A stretch of DNA of 64,000 nucleotides from Tubiluchus corallicola (lineage: Eukaryota; Priapulida; Priapulimorpha; Priapulimorphida; Tubiluchidae): assembly GCA_030141605.1 (NCBI GenBank), contig JAQGDQ010000029.1, positions 181,501 to 245,500 of the forward strand, written 5' to 3'. The position numbers were made by a program, and so were the translations under genes. Below are positions 1 to 27,970 of this stretch, one piece after another. Below the pieces are notes generated by a model. That model ran no database searches. It had not been told where the DNA came from and saw only the letters and a list, made by a program, of their open reading frames with translations. Within the stretch, counting starts at the first letter, position 1. Each line of letters opens with the position of its first letter.

Positions 1-1593
1 AAAAATTAACCAGCAAGCGAAAAATCAAACGAAAATCCCAAAACGAATCTGTGCTTCAAAACTATGGGGCAGCAATAAAAAAATCATGACATACAAACTA
101 CATAATATTTCTTTAATTGCCTATTCAGTAAGGGACTTTTTTATGCAACACCATTTTAATTTCATTAGCCAAGCAGCAGAGAACTCAAGCACGCTGATCA
201 AATAAACTATCCTATTAGTTCATCCTTCATTACTTTTAAAAATTTATCAAAATAGTGGTCACAAGAGGAACCAAAACGACAACCTCGTTGGGAAGTCTAT
301 GATACAGAATAATTTTGATCACATTATACTGTCAACAAGACTACCCAGAATTATTACTGCACATTGTTACAGACTGAAAAACTAGCACAGAAATTTTACA
401 CCACTGTACAGTCAGCATGGCAGCAGAAGAAAATGGTGTAAATCTTCAATGGTGCATGTAGTGCACAATCAAAGATGAGGCGTGTCTGTCTGCATAATGA
501 TATAAGTATGATGTGTAATATATTAGTTTTTGATAATGATTTGAAAAGCAGTGGTACAGCCTGCATTATACAATGTGTGGTAATTTTGCGAGTTATTCAC
601 CAAAATGATGCTAAAGCAGTGTTACAGCACATAGTATGGGATACAAAGACTTTGATGAATTATTTTATTACAAGAAAATCCTGTAACAAAATCAAATACT
701 AAAATATCATTTATTTATTACAAAAAAAATTAAACAATATTTCGTATTTGTTATCAGAAAATTTTCGATGAGAAACTGAACAATAAACTTCATTAAGATA
801 AATATTATATTGTAACTGCTTGTTGTTTTGGCTTTCACTACGTGAGTTTTTCAGATTACAGCTCTTAGTAAATTCACCAACATCAATGTCATGGCCATCA
901 ACATCATTATCATATTCTTTTTCATTGTCATCATCATTAGCATGAACATCAATATAATAATTATTCTAATATTCCTAACAATGAATCTATGAAAAGTATT
1001 TTATCAGAGTTAAAAATTATTTGAAGATGAGTAAAAAATGGCATTTTTTCAATACTGTTTTCAAGTGTATAACTTTAGCCATTTACTCCTTAACCTTTAG
1101 TAATGATATTTTCAACTTCACGATTAATCCACCAACAGCTGTGTTATCAATTTGCACATGATTGAAAACAGCGGATAATATTTTTTACTACTAATTTTTG
1201 TACTAACAGCAATTTCAGTGTTATCATTATTAAACAACATACGTAATAAGTATCTGTTAAACCAGATATATACTAAGACTAGAAACACAACAACAGCAAC
1301 TATGCCAAACATAAAGTCAGGTAAGCAAAAGTACATCATTCCAGATTCTCAATTTAATTTAAATTTAGTGAAGCATGTTGGCATGATGAGTGTCATGAAT
1401 AATCATCAACTAACAATAACAAAGTCATACGTAAATAGAACATCTGAATCTATTCTGGTGTTTAAGTCTATCTTCTCTCATGTCTGACCTGACTTTATGC
1501 CCAGTAATACTAATGACCCCAAAGTTAAGTCTTATGTACAGCAAATTGGTAGGAGAACCTGAGTTTTTCTTTCCATGTTCTTGCAGCACATGA
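1..1593. other. Downstream flank and probable 3' UTR of ALDH1L
   Basis: No convincing coding exon is visible on either strand. The part next to position 1593 should be the 3' untranslated region of the minus-strand ALDH1L gene. Read on the minus strand, possible poly(A) signals (AATAAA, seen as tttatt on the plus strand) lie near 664-669 and 711-720, and an ATTAAA lies near 1352. The real cleavage site cannot be chosen from sequence alone. A CAT/ATC-rich low-complexity patch lies at about 885-965. The short open frames here look random. Confidence 0.5.
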
Positions 1594-17628
<16,035 letters not shown>

Positions 17629-18032
17629 GTTTTCTACAATTATAAATATGTGTAACTAAATCTGCACCACGGAATATTTGACAAGAATGGTTAACATCAA
17701 AATGAAAAAATGCTTGGATTTCACAGTTTTTGCAGTCCTAAAAGGGTAAAGATGTTTTCATAAATTACAAAACAATAAAATAGTACTGCCGAGTTACCCA
17801 CAAATATATAATATAGTCACGTTAATGAGGTGCACTTAAGATGACACCATTCAAAATACAAATTACACAAATTACTTCCTTGATTCCTCACTTGTTACAT
17901 AATTTAGTACAAAATAAACAGAAAAATGAGCTAGCAGCCAAGCTATTCTCAAATATATTCATTTTAATGAAGATCCTTATATCAGCTATTACTGACAGAA
18001 ACAAAATGAAAATGCAAATTGAAAACTTTTAA

Positions 18033-19750
18033 CAGGGCCGGCTCTAGATAGTTTGACACCATAGGCAAAAGTATTTTCAGCACCCCCTCATCAACGATCA
18101 ACTCCTTCCTCAGTTCCACCCACACACGCAAAATTAGATTTTTCTTGCATAATATTGTAAGGATTGTACATGTATTATAGTATACTAATTAAGTGTAGTT
18201 TGTTACTTATGTTTGTGGTAATTGAAATTAAATTTATGACCCCACTGTACATACTGGGTCTTCGGGATCAATCAAATTTCAGCTACTCTCAGCTAGATTT
18301 CCCCCCAACTTTTTCATCAGAAGAATTTTGAAACCAACTTTTTCACCCATACATCCATTTCATGAGCTTCATCATCTTCACAAACATAACTTTGGTCTAG
18401 ATGCATATTTCATTAGTGATTTGCTGTTCAACGTCTGCCAGCTTTTTTGCCATTTTGAAGACTTTGAACTTGTAGACTTGTCTGCCATAATCAGATAAAT
18501 GTTATTGTAAGAAACTTCTGTTACTAAAGGAAGGACCATTACGTAGCTCTGGTGTTCTATGCATACAAAAGAAACTGGGGGTTATAGCAGAGTAACGGGT
18601 CAGTAGTGTCTGAGCAAACAGGTGTAATCAGATAAATAAAAGTACAAAGTGTTTTGTTTTCTTGCTGGAAGACACTTGCTAGCGCAGATAAATTAGGGTA
18701 AGTAACGCATATAGTTCATTTTGATTTAATTAAAATACAGTGCACTTACGCAATTACATCTAGGCCAACATTGTGAATTATTATTACTTATGGCAGCTTA
18801 TCATTGCAGTTAATAAGTGTGTACTCATTCCCATAGGATGCAGTAATACTCATTTTTAGTACATACTAAACGGCACGCCTTTACCAGTGAATACTAATTG
18901 TAAAGACTTGGATGTTACAGTGTGTTCAGACCTATAATTTTCAATTTATTGTACTGAGCAGGCCACCAAAGCTTTTAAAATAGCAAATATGATTTTTTGT
19001 TGCTTTGTTACGAAAAACATTGATGCTCTTTTAACCTCGTATAAGTCATTCTTTAGACCTTTGTTGGAATAATGCACCCCTATATGGAATCCTCATAATG
19101 TTACTATGATTGATAAAATCGAGCGAGTACAAAGACATGTTACAAAATGGTTACACAAAACTTATGTTAACCATTTTCGTAGACTAGGCCATTTGAAACT
19201 ACAGGCTCTTGAAACCAGACATTTTATTTTTGATATAAAAATGGTGTACAAAATTTGTCATGCACTTACAAATCTAGGTTTTAACGATTTTTTCACCTAT
19301 GCACCTAGTCTCAGATTAAGGGGTCATAGTTAAAAGTTGCACAAAAATTATTGTCGTATTGATGTTTTTACATACTCTTGCAAACAGGGGATCGATACGT
19401 GGAACAGTTTACCATCGGAGATTGTTAATGCTAACAACTTATGTTCTTTTTCATTTAAACTACTTATGTTTTATTTTAATCCTTGTTGTAAGTTTAATAG
19501 AAATAACAAATTAATGTGGGCCACCATAAATGCAATCGTGCCTGGTGGCTTTCTCCCTTCCTAAAACATTAGCTAATCATATTTATTTGCAAGATTTTAT
19601 TGTAATGTACAATTGTATATTTGTACAACTATAGATTGAATAAATCTAATCTAATCTAATCTTATGCTAAGCTTAAATTTAAAAGAATTACTTTCAGAAA
19701 AAGGCACCCTAGGCAACTGGCTAATTTGCCTAGTGGTAGAGCCAGCCCTG
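18033..19750. mobile_element. hAT-like DNA element with terminal inverted repeats, hosting a LINE insertion
   Basis: The left end at 18033 reads cagggccggctcta and the right end, reverse-complemented from 19750, reads cagggctggctcta, which is 13 of 14 identical. Both continue into a degenerate zone sharing 'accataggcaaa' / 'accactaggcaaa'. The cagggc-ggctcta start is typical of invertebrate hAT-type non-autonomous elements. I could not find a matching 8-bp target duplication (left flank ends cttttaa, right flank starts ggtggtag), so the superfamily is inferred. No transposase was seen. The middle contains a 5'-truncated LINE. A second copy of the right end is at 49535-49590. Confidence 0.6.
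18930..19665 (+). mobile_element. 5'-truncated LINE, reverse-transcriptase C-terminal part
   Basis: The plus-strand frame reads on from a region like TEQATKAFKIANMI and KNIDALLTSYKSFFRPLLE, then a stop codon where tyrosine is expected, CTPIWNPHN, then DKIERVQRHVTKWLHKTY at 19106 and HKNYCRIDVFTY...WNSLPSEIV at 19337. This is the conserved tail of CR1/Jockey-group ORF2 proteins (RP.LEY..VW.P, IE.VQRR.TK, WN.LP..V). The copy has in-frame stops and ends in a short tandem tail of tctaa units at about 19635-19665, as in CR1/L2-type 3' ends. It lies wholly within the hAT-like element, so it was inserted later. Confidence 0.8.
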
Positions 19751-20244
19751 GGTGGTAGTAAGTGAACTGAAAGGTAAAGATGAATGAATTCAAAATAAAA
19801 ATTGTATCTTTGCCCAAGTTCACTGCATGAAATATTAACAGCATTAGTATAACTGAAATCCTCAAATAGGGCAAAATTAACACTGACATAAATTTAACTA
19901 CAATAACTTATGGTAATCTAACATTGATAAATTTTCTTTGATATGTAAGTTTATACTAATAATCACTAATTAATCACTCAAGGAAACTTTATTACCATTT
20001 GAAGTGATGTTAATGCCAGTCAATAACTCAACCGTTTTTGCAATGAAAAAAGTCTTCCTCACCGCTCACTCAGACCTTAAAAGGTTCTTCGCTTGCTAAT
20101 GGTGAAGTGTTTAAATAGGTAAATGGAGACAACCGGGTTAGCTGTGATAGGCTATTTAATATTGCACTTCTACTGTCCACTCTAAGAAATTACTTAACAG
20201 CTCTTATTATTAACTGTTATTATTACTATTATTATTATGCAAGC

Positions 20245-20450
20245 GGTAACTGTAAAAGTTCATTTTCTCACACAGTGTCGTGAACAAGTGGAACAGTTTT
20301 CCAGAAAAGGTAGTTAGTGTACTGAATTTAAACCTTTTTAAGGACTGATCGAGGGCTTCAGGATAGTCATGCTTTAAGTTTAAGGATTTCTAGCTGAAAC
20401 TTCGTCGAGGGATGGATAGGTTGTATGCAATCCTATAGACAGACATATGG
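20245..20450 (+). mobile_element. LINE C-terminal remnant
   Basis: One plus-strand frame reads KFIFSHSVVNKWNSFPEKVV and continues SVLNLNLFKD before a stop. This matches the usual last motif of CR1-like ORF2 proteins (R.V..WN.LP..VV.A.....FK..L). Nothing upstream aligns convincingly, so it is a short, old 3' fragment between ALDH1L and the next retrotransposon. Confidence 0.5.
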
Positions 20451-20459
20451 TAATATATC

Positions 20460-22340
20460 TCCCTCTCCCTTCTTACGAAAACTTGACATGTCTAGATGAA
20501 CACACATTGATAATAATGCAGTTGATATAAATAAGCAAAAACAATAATTGTGGACACTATTGCAGTTTCACAACTTCTAATTTTTTCTAAGCTACGACTG
20601 TGAGTACTAATATAATACCTCCCAAACAAAGTTAAAGCAAAAAAAGTTTTACCTTAAAAACTGCAAACTGGATCACACCGGCACAAACACGTGTACACGA
20701 GATGGCGAAAACCGCAGCGCTGCCTGTTTACAATTTGCGATATCAGTATTATGTAGACCAGACCTGGCCACTCGATCGGGACCTCTAAAAATCTGATTGG
20801 TTAAAAAGTACGCTACCGATCTACTTATTATACTCATTCGCATTACATGTGCAGTGGTGCACCTTTGCTTCCGTCTGTAATATTGTCGGCTCTCTCTCTC
20901 TCTCATCAAAGCGTAAGAAGTTGTTTTAATATCAATAAATGGCTACACCACAACGGCCACAATGCCAAGTTGCTCTGTATTGCTGAATTGTGGTCTGATA
21001 ACAGGTACGTAGAGGTAGGATGTATTCTTATCCGTAGGTGGCCAATAAAAACACATCAGCTGGTTCAGTGGCTCTTCTTACAGGCTCAGTTTTGACAATG
21101 AGCTCAGCACCGGACTCGCCACGCTAGAACGTTTGTGTTGGAATGTGCCAAATTGTATATAAATTTTCAAAGCTACACTACACTGCACTCACTACATCTG
21201 AGTATGCCAACCAACATAAATATTAAATGTACTTGTATATAGCTGAACGACTTCACTACACGCCTGCTCGAATCTAGTGTGAATATATTATCATCTTAGT
21301 TTTGCATTTAGCCAGTATTCACACGCCATGTGGCTTTTGTTACGTATTGAGATGCGAGTAGAAAAAAAAACAAAAACAACAATTTGGTTAATTAATTAAA
21401 ACTAAGCGATTGTTTATAACAATAACAATTCAAACACATCACATCTAAAATTCAGTCAGACACATGTGTAAATATAGCCTTGGCCTACAGCACAGTAGTA
21501 GTGCTGGGAGATTTTTTTCAGCGTGTGTATTACTGAATTTGGTATACCCCGGTTGTTGGGTCCTGATATACTGCACATACTTTAATGTAATATGTTTTGC
21601 CTTGGTTATCGACATTTTTCAAACTGCCCCTTTTCCAGTGTTATTTGGAAATGCGCAGTAATTTTGCCAAATTGTGTACAGTATTAATTTATGTTTAATT
21701 TAGTGTGTTGTTGGTATACGTCACGTCTTGAAATAGGGTGATTTAATAGTCCGTTACCTTAACATTGGTGGTGACCGTCGTAGTTCAATTTCACGCTTTG
21801 CAAAATAATTGCAAATTATAAGTCAACATGGATATTATCATATTTTGCCTGCGAGTCTCTTTCTTTTTTTAATAAACTCTTTGTTTATTATTTGTCTTCT
21901 TTATGTCTTGAAATTGGCGTCACTGCATTATTTTAATAATTATATAGTTTGTGACTGTATTTTCTGCTGTGACTTTATCTGCATATAAACGCACTTAATC
22001 GTGTCGTGCTATGCATCTTGCTTATAACCTTTGTACATTTCAATGTGACCACTTTTGCATGAATGTTAACCGCTGTCCAGGGGTCTGGTGGTTATGGCTC
22101 ACTGAACATATTAGCTAAATGCCTGTACCATTAACGCTGTATAGGGCAGTTATCGGTTTATTTGCATTTGCACCACATTTTCTTTATGGATTTAGAACTA
22201 AGTCCCATCATACATACAACGCTTGTCCACAGTCTAACGCATTTACAATGTTTACTTCAAATATTTTTAGTAGTTAGTAGTTACTTTTAGTATTTCGTTA
22301 GTTATTTCTTTTTAGTAGTTACGTCTTTTATAATTATCCT
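20460..22340. other. Gene-poor stretch upstream of ALDH1L
   Basis: No exon was recognised on either strand. The more GC-rich patch at about 20680-20900 could hold a promoter or 5' untranslated exon of ALDH1L, whose coding start lies at 17628. This is only a possibility: no TATA box or splice evidence ties it to the gene. Confidence 0.3.
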
Positions 22341-22344
22341 GGCG

Positions 22345-22773
22345 ATGGATATCCATTATAACCCCGGCCCTTTAAACAAGTATTTTTTTCTTTTTCCATG
22401 CTAATGTTCTGAGTTTATTAGCTAACAATGAATCCTTGAAACTCGACGAATGGAAGTTAATTTCAAATGAAAACCAATTTGATTTGTAGCATTTACTGAA
22501 ACATGGTTATGTCCTTCAGTTAATATCTCGGACATATTTAGTCCTGGTTACCAAGTCCCTTTCCGAAAAGATCGTAAGGGCTTGGAAGGGGGTAGCTTTT
22601 TACGCCTCGGTTGTTCTACCTTTCACTCCAAGAACGGATTTAGTTTTTAATACTAACTTTGAATTCATGTGGTTTAAACAGGGCCTATTTCGGGGGGGGG
22701 GGAGTGGGGATACCCCGGGCCTCACCCTGCCGGGGTCCTTCAAGGTAACATTTTTTTTGCTTATGCGAACATA

Positions 22774-22817
<44 letters not shown>

Positions 22818-24022
22818 CCGCACGTGCGCCGTTTGCCAGTAATGACAAGTATTAAGGACTAGTCTTGAGAATAAAGCAGTTTTTCTTTCAATTGTTCTTT
22901 CCTTTAACAACTGTATAACTCCATATTTTCTCTTCGAAAATGCTTCTCCGGCGTTCTAGCAGTTCAAAAATTCCCCCCCCCCCCCGAGGGGGCCTCACAC
23001 GCTCCACTTCCCCGGCCCTCGCTTAGGCTGAAATAGGCCTGGGTTTGAAATTAATCTTACAAACTTGATTTTGTATATGGTGTGTCTATTACCATTCTCC
23101 TACTCAAGATGCTCCTACCGAAGATGAGTTCATAAATCAGTTACAATTGTCTCACGATATGCTAATATTGTCTCGCTATGCAATCATTCATATAGGTGAT
23201 TTTAACGCCAAGTGTACAGTATGGTGGGGAAAATCGTTTTGGTTCCAAATTATATGCATTTACTGTTCAGAATCAACTTTCACAGTTAGTAACACATCCT
23301 ACCCGTATTTCGGATATGTCCAAAAATGAGATCAGTCAAACGCTGATGCTACGGGTTTAATAACAGTGAATGATGTCATGTCACCTATACAGCTGATCAG
23401 AACTCTATTTATGGTAAAATGCTTAGAAATCTTCCAACTGCAGCTTTCCACCAAAGAAAGATATTCTATTACAATAGAGCAGACTGGTGTGGTTTAAATC
23501 AAGCTATTCATGCGGCTGATTGGAATTTACTTTTTCCAAATAAAACTGTTGGTTCTCTTTGTGCTAATTTTATTACTAATTTGTCAAATTTGATTGATGA
23601 CTGTGTGCCACATAGAACGGTAACCATTCGGCCTTGGGACAAGTTGTGGATGAACAGCTACCTCAGAAAATTTAGAAAAGCTAAAGAATAATCTCATAAA
23701 TACTACAAACTGCATCAAACTGCTGAATCTTATGAGAAATCCAAGCGATGTAGGAATTCCTATAATAAATCTTTGAAAAAAGCCAAATCTGATTATATAA
23801 AGAAACTAAATACTAAATTACTTGATCCACAAACCTGCCCCAAGGCCTGCCCCAAGAACAGTGTCAAATCATTTTATAAAAGCAAACATGACTTCGTTAT
23901 ACAACCACTTAAAGTTAACAACTATATTATAGCTAATGCCAAGCTCAAATTTAGCATATTTAACAAATTTTTTGCTGATAACGGTAGTGTAATTATCGCT
24001 GATTACATTGTATCCAGTCCGT
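22345..24022 (+). mobile_element. LINE ORF2 5' half (endonuclease and linker), degenerate
   Basis: The frame opens with MDIHYNPGP, the familiar start of CR1/Jockey-group ORF2 proteins. It runs through LDEWKLISNENQFDL, a stop, and AFTETWLCPSVN / SPGYQVPFRKDRKG (apurinic-type endonuclease). A 363-bp element interrupts it. After this the endonuclease resumes with IIHIGDFNAKCTVWWGK at about 23175. From 23419 to 24022 come the adenine-rich linker ORFs (RPWDKLWMNSYLRKFRKAKE, then KKAKSDYIKKLNTKL). Several frameshifts and stops make it dead. The reverse transcriptase is absent, so this is a 5' portion without its 3' half. Confidence 0.75.
22679..23041. mobile_element. 363-bp hAT-type MITE nested in the LINE
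   Basis: The left end cagggcctatttc (22679) matches the reverse complement of the right end, caggcctatttc (ending 23041), except for one G. It is flanked by 8-bp direct repeats: ggtttaaa at 22671-22678 and ggtttgaa at 23042-23049, 7 of 8 identical. An 8-bp duplication is the mark of hAT transposition. The interior is much richer in G and C than its surroundings. It contains a poly-G run near 22691, a (CT)n tract at about 22775-22815 and a poly-C run near 22974. No coding capacity is seen. Confidence 0.75.
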
Positions 24023-24969
24023 AATAATGAAAACTTTTTTAATCTCTATAGCTGCATCTCTTGTTTGGTAAGTATGTAGGCTTACATTAGATACTAGAGA
24101 AAAAAATTACCAACATTTTTATGCTGATGGTAATATTTATATATAAATGAAAAGCAATGATTGTCAGGAAGTTCCTTAATTTTGAAAGTTTTAGCAGTTT
24201 TATATGTTCACGACCACATGGGAGAAAATGAATCAGCTACAGTATTTTAGTTTGTTTTGGGCCTATCTGTAGTTCGGTGAAATTAGGCTTGTAGGAACCA
24301 CCCAATGCCAGTATACTATATGTTAAGTACAGTTAAACTAAACTGTAATATAATATCATTAGCGTATTGGTAGGTGAGAATTTTCTTAACAATAAAATTT
24401 TGTGCGTGAAAAGTTTTTGTGCACAAATTTAGAGTCAGAAAGTCCATATTCCACAAGCAGTCCTATGTGTATCAGGTTGACATTAAATTTTGCACTATTC
24501 TTCTCAATCTCGTGCAAAGTACATAGACAGCCAAATACTTTGCACGAGACCGCGTCAAGAAATGTAATATTAGAAGTGCGGCTGACTTAGGGTGTCCTAT
24601 GTACTAATACGCTGATGTACGTTCAGCCTGCTTGATATTATAATTATATGTTTATGATGATAAAAGTTTTGTGTAAAATATTCGATCATTCATAATGGCT
24701 TGATCTACGCAAGATTATCACAGACAACAAGACACATACATCTTTAAGTTATAACACGTGTATTAATTGTTTTGATGCAAAACTTCTATACGTTCTAACA
24801 GTAAATTTACTTTACAAAATCTACTTTACAATTGAAGTTTCTAATTAATTAATCTGTAAAAAGCAGCGCTTGTCATAACTTTCTCGATCCGAAAAGTAAT
24901 TACAAAGTATGGAGATAATTTGTTGATACAAGCTTTGTTGAAACTAGAAATTTTTTACTTTTGCCGTTT

Positions 24970-27113
24970 CTAAGCTTTTTTGGCCTTTCTGCCGAAAAAT
25001 CCTTTCTTCTCTAGACCAACTACAACGGCAGTAGCAATCATCGGTCCAAGCCAGTACACAGTAAAATGATCTATGTGATTGAACCCTTTGCAACGAAACT
25101 GTGTAGCAACAGCAGCCAGAGGATTTATGTACATTCCAGTTTGGTGACGCCCTGAAAATAATAATAATTTTGTGGTATTCATTTTTGGTATTTAGCCCAA
25201 AATTTGATAAACCTGCGCAAGTAAGAGCAAACACACATGCATCTTTAATATGAAGCAATGGAATATGTGGATTGTGAATCATTGTGGAATGCTGATCACG
25301 CAGGTGTATCTGAGGCAGTGGCTTTTCGGCGAGTTTCCTGTAAGGCACACGAGACAAAAACAGTGTGCAACTGCATGTATGTATGTTAGGAATTTTTGCT
25401 CGTGTGTGTACTCCATAAATGCTGTTGTTCTGACTTTGCAACAGACAGACATGTATAAAATGTGCTTGATTTCCTGTCTCACACAAACTCAATCTCCTCT
25501 CGGATGCGCGCTCAATACAACAATTTGCATCATACAAAACCTCGTGAGATTTATGGAAAACATCATTTTATTCACGTGTCATCTAGTGGTAGTAGTGGTG
25601 TTAGTAGTAATAGTAATTTTACATAGACAAATTTTTTACAGGTTTGTTAATACAAACCGTTGGGTAAAACAAAATTAGTTAGCAGACTTGACAATACACG
25701 ATATTCAGACATTACTTCATTATTAAAGGAAGGCCGGACCCAACCTTAAACTATATCTTAAAACAATCGACCCAAAAAACAGTGAAGGGAAACATACAAT
25801 TTTTTTTCAAAAATTACATGAAAGAATGATTACTTTCGCGTTCGCGCAGCTAATTCTTCGCTAATACATGTATTTTGCCATTCACTAATTAGACGGCCTC
25901 TAGTACCTGCATCTCGGAGCGTGTCACATAAAAACAGGTGCTATTCCTCGCTGTTCATATGTTTTTAGTTGTGACGTAGTGCACACGTTCGAGAACTCAT
26001 TCAATTTTCGCTTTCACAAACACGTCCAACACGCTCATGGAATGTTTGTACTGTTGAAAATTATGCTCAGTTGCGATGTCATGACTAGTTGGGCATGGCC
26101 GCAGTTTATTAAGTTGTTAACATATTATTTAATTATCAGAAACTTCTTGGCATTATTATACTGTAGATATTAAAATGAAACCTTTTTACCGTTCATCAAA
26201 ATGGGATAGGTGTGGAAAATCATCATGTTTTTAATTAAACAAATATTGTTGTAATCTGACTTCCGCACATTTTTTCTGCGTGACCCGATATTATTCTATT
26301 TTTTCGTATAACTAGTCTTTATGTGTTCGTAATCACTTTTCCGGTACGAAAAGGAAAACTGAAATTGCACGAGTATATCACATCACCACCAATCAACAGA
26401 CTTTCATGAAGAAAATATGAGAAATTTATTAAGCTACCTGATAATTTAGCTACTACAGTTGCTGCAGATACAATAGGTAGCACGGCAACAGCTGGCAGGT
26501 TGGCAGTTGTGGCAGATTTAATTACTTCTTTACCAAACGCTCCTAAAAACTCGCATAAAAATCCTGACGTCATTGGTACCTTCAGCTTAATAACGCACGT
26601 CAATGTCTTCGCATGTTCTAGATGAACTGGACAGAAAGAAGCGGAGTGCAGTAATTTAGCTAATGGAAGCGCTGATAACCCAACGACAACGTAAGCAGTA
26701 AGTGAGCGAATTGCGTCTGAAAGAGTAATTTTCCTAGTCAGTTTCTTTTTTAAAACACCACACGGGTTACCAACACCTTGCTCAATCATACAGATAATTC
26801 CTCCTAGAAAGATGGTTAGTGCATAAATGTAGGTGGCATACGGATTGTATGTGGTCGACGCTGCCGCTGCTTTATAGACAATTCCATTTTCAATGTTATG
26901 CAGCACTGCTTGCAGACCGGCAAAAAAATCAAGAGCTAGTCGTGATGGCCAGCCACTTTTCCACACTCTTTGTGCAAAAAGCCGTCCTAGTCGACAAAGT
27001 ATGAAGACAATCATGTAGTAAATAACAGCGTTGACAAGCGGATCATGAAGCAGTGTTTGCCAGGCTTTTGTTCCTGAAGTCTTGGCAGCCATTTCTATGC
27101 TCTTAACATTCAC
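24970..27113 (-). CDS. Superaquaporin, AQP11/12-like (gene A)
   Basis: A two-exon gene: exon 1 is 26438-27113 and exon 2 is 24970-25151. A phase-1 intron of 1286 bp with GT-AG ends splits the glycine before the second pore motif. From the first ATG it encodes 285 residues; the eighth codon is also ATG and has the better start context (GAAATGG), giving 278. Several hydrophobic segments fit a six-helix channel. The first pore motif is NPC (residues 116-118, GVGNPCGVL), as in AQP11. The second is NPL (235-237, TGMYINPLAA) instead of NPA. Cys246, nine residues after NPL, is the hallmark cysteine of the AQP11/12 subfamily. The C-terminus is basic (KKGFFGRKAKK). Vertebrate AQP11 is largely intracellular (ER) and passes water or peroxide; the same role here is inference. 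Confidence 0.88.
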
Positions 27114-27240
27114 GAATTTGAAGCAGACTTTTTGTTCAATTGGGCATCACGTTTCACTGAAAATATTGTTGACTATTAAAGTTATACGAAGTTGCATAAA
27201 CTGTCTACAGACCCACAACCTTTGAAAACTCAATTGCAAC

Positions 27241-27970
27241 CATCGGCGGATTATCCATTAGGCACGAGCTTATACGGGTCCCAATGCTTTGTGGGTATCA
27301 GCCTATAGACTAAATTAGGCCTTAACTGTAGTAAAAAAAAGAAATAACCAAAAGAACTCAATATTTCATCAATTAACTTCAGCAATACATAAGAGCCTAA
27401 CTAATTCTAAATTTGTAAAACCGTTATAGGCATACAAACGTCAGCCTAATTATAAAAATTATTATTCGGCAATGCTTCATTATACTCTGCTGGAGAACCA
27501 TTTCGTTAAAATGTTCATGGAAAGCTTCCTGTTACACTGTAGGCCTACGTCACAGCAAACAACTGCAGCATTGCAGCTATATTTGCAGCATTTTCCATAA
27601 CACAGATATCATTTTAAATCGTTCGACTAGTTCTTAAATTTTAATGTAAGGAAGAAACTCCCTTAACTAATAACTAAGTAAATTACAGAAATTAAAATTT
27701 AGAATAGCTTGACTTATTCGCTAATGTTGGTCTCCGTCAGGCATTCCGAGGACCTCTTAGATGCAGGAAATGCAATTTATAGTTTACTTACTAGCATTAA
27801 ATAACTAAGATGGCCTAGTGTAATAGCACTGTACTGCTATGCACCAAGATCCAAGTGTTTTGTTTTGTTAGCCTCAAAAAGAGCTAAAATGCAGGAAATG
27901 CGTCAGCCCAAACCCCCCATGCCGCACCTGCTGGTGCCTACAGGCCATTGTAACTCTTAATCCGCCACTG
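27241..27970. mobile_element. Candidate hAT-like non-autonomous element
   Basis: The left end reads catcggcggattatccatta (27241). The reverse complement of the right end (from 27970) reads cagtggcggattaagagtta. They share GGCGGATTA, and downstream both have TAGGCAC.AGC. This end is common in invertebrate hAT-type repeats. The flanking 8-mers (attgcaac and attcaata) match poorly, so a target duplication is not supported. No transposase was found. It lies just upstream of aquaporin gene A and may overlap its promoter region. Confidence 0.45.

Noticed and set aside
20703-20790. Short plus-strand frame starting MAKTAALPVYNLRYQYY
   Set aside because: It is 28 codons long with no homology and no donor site that continues it; chance cannot be excluded.
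24944-25537. 197-codon open frame on the minus strand over aquaporin exon 2
   Set aside because: It is out of frame with the NP-motif exon and runs through intron sequence; it has no domain and is a chance reading frame.
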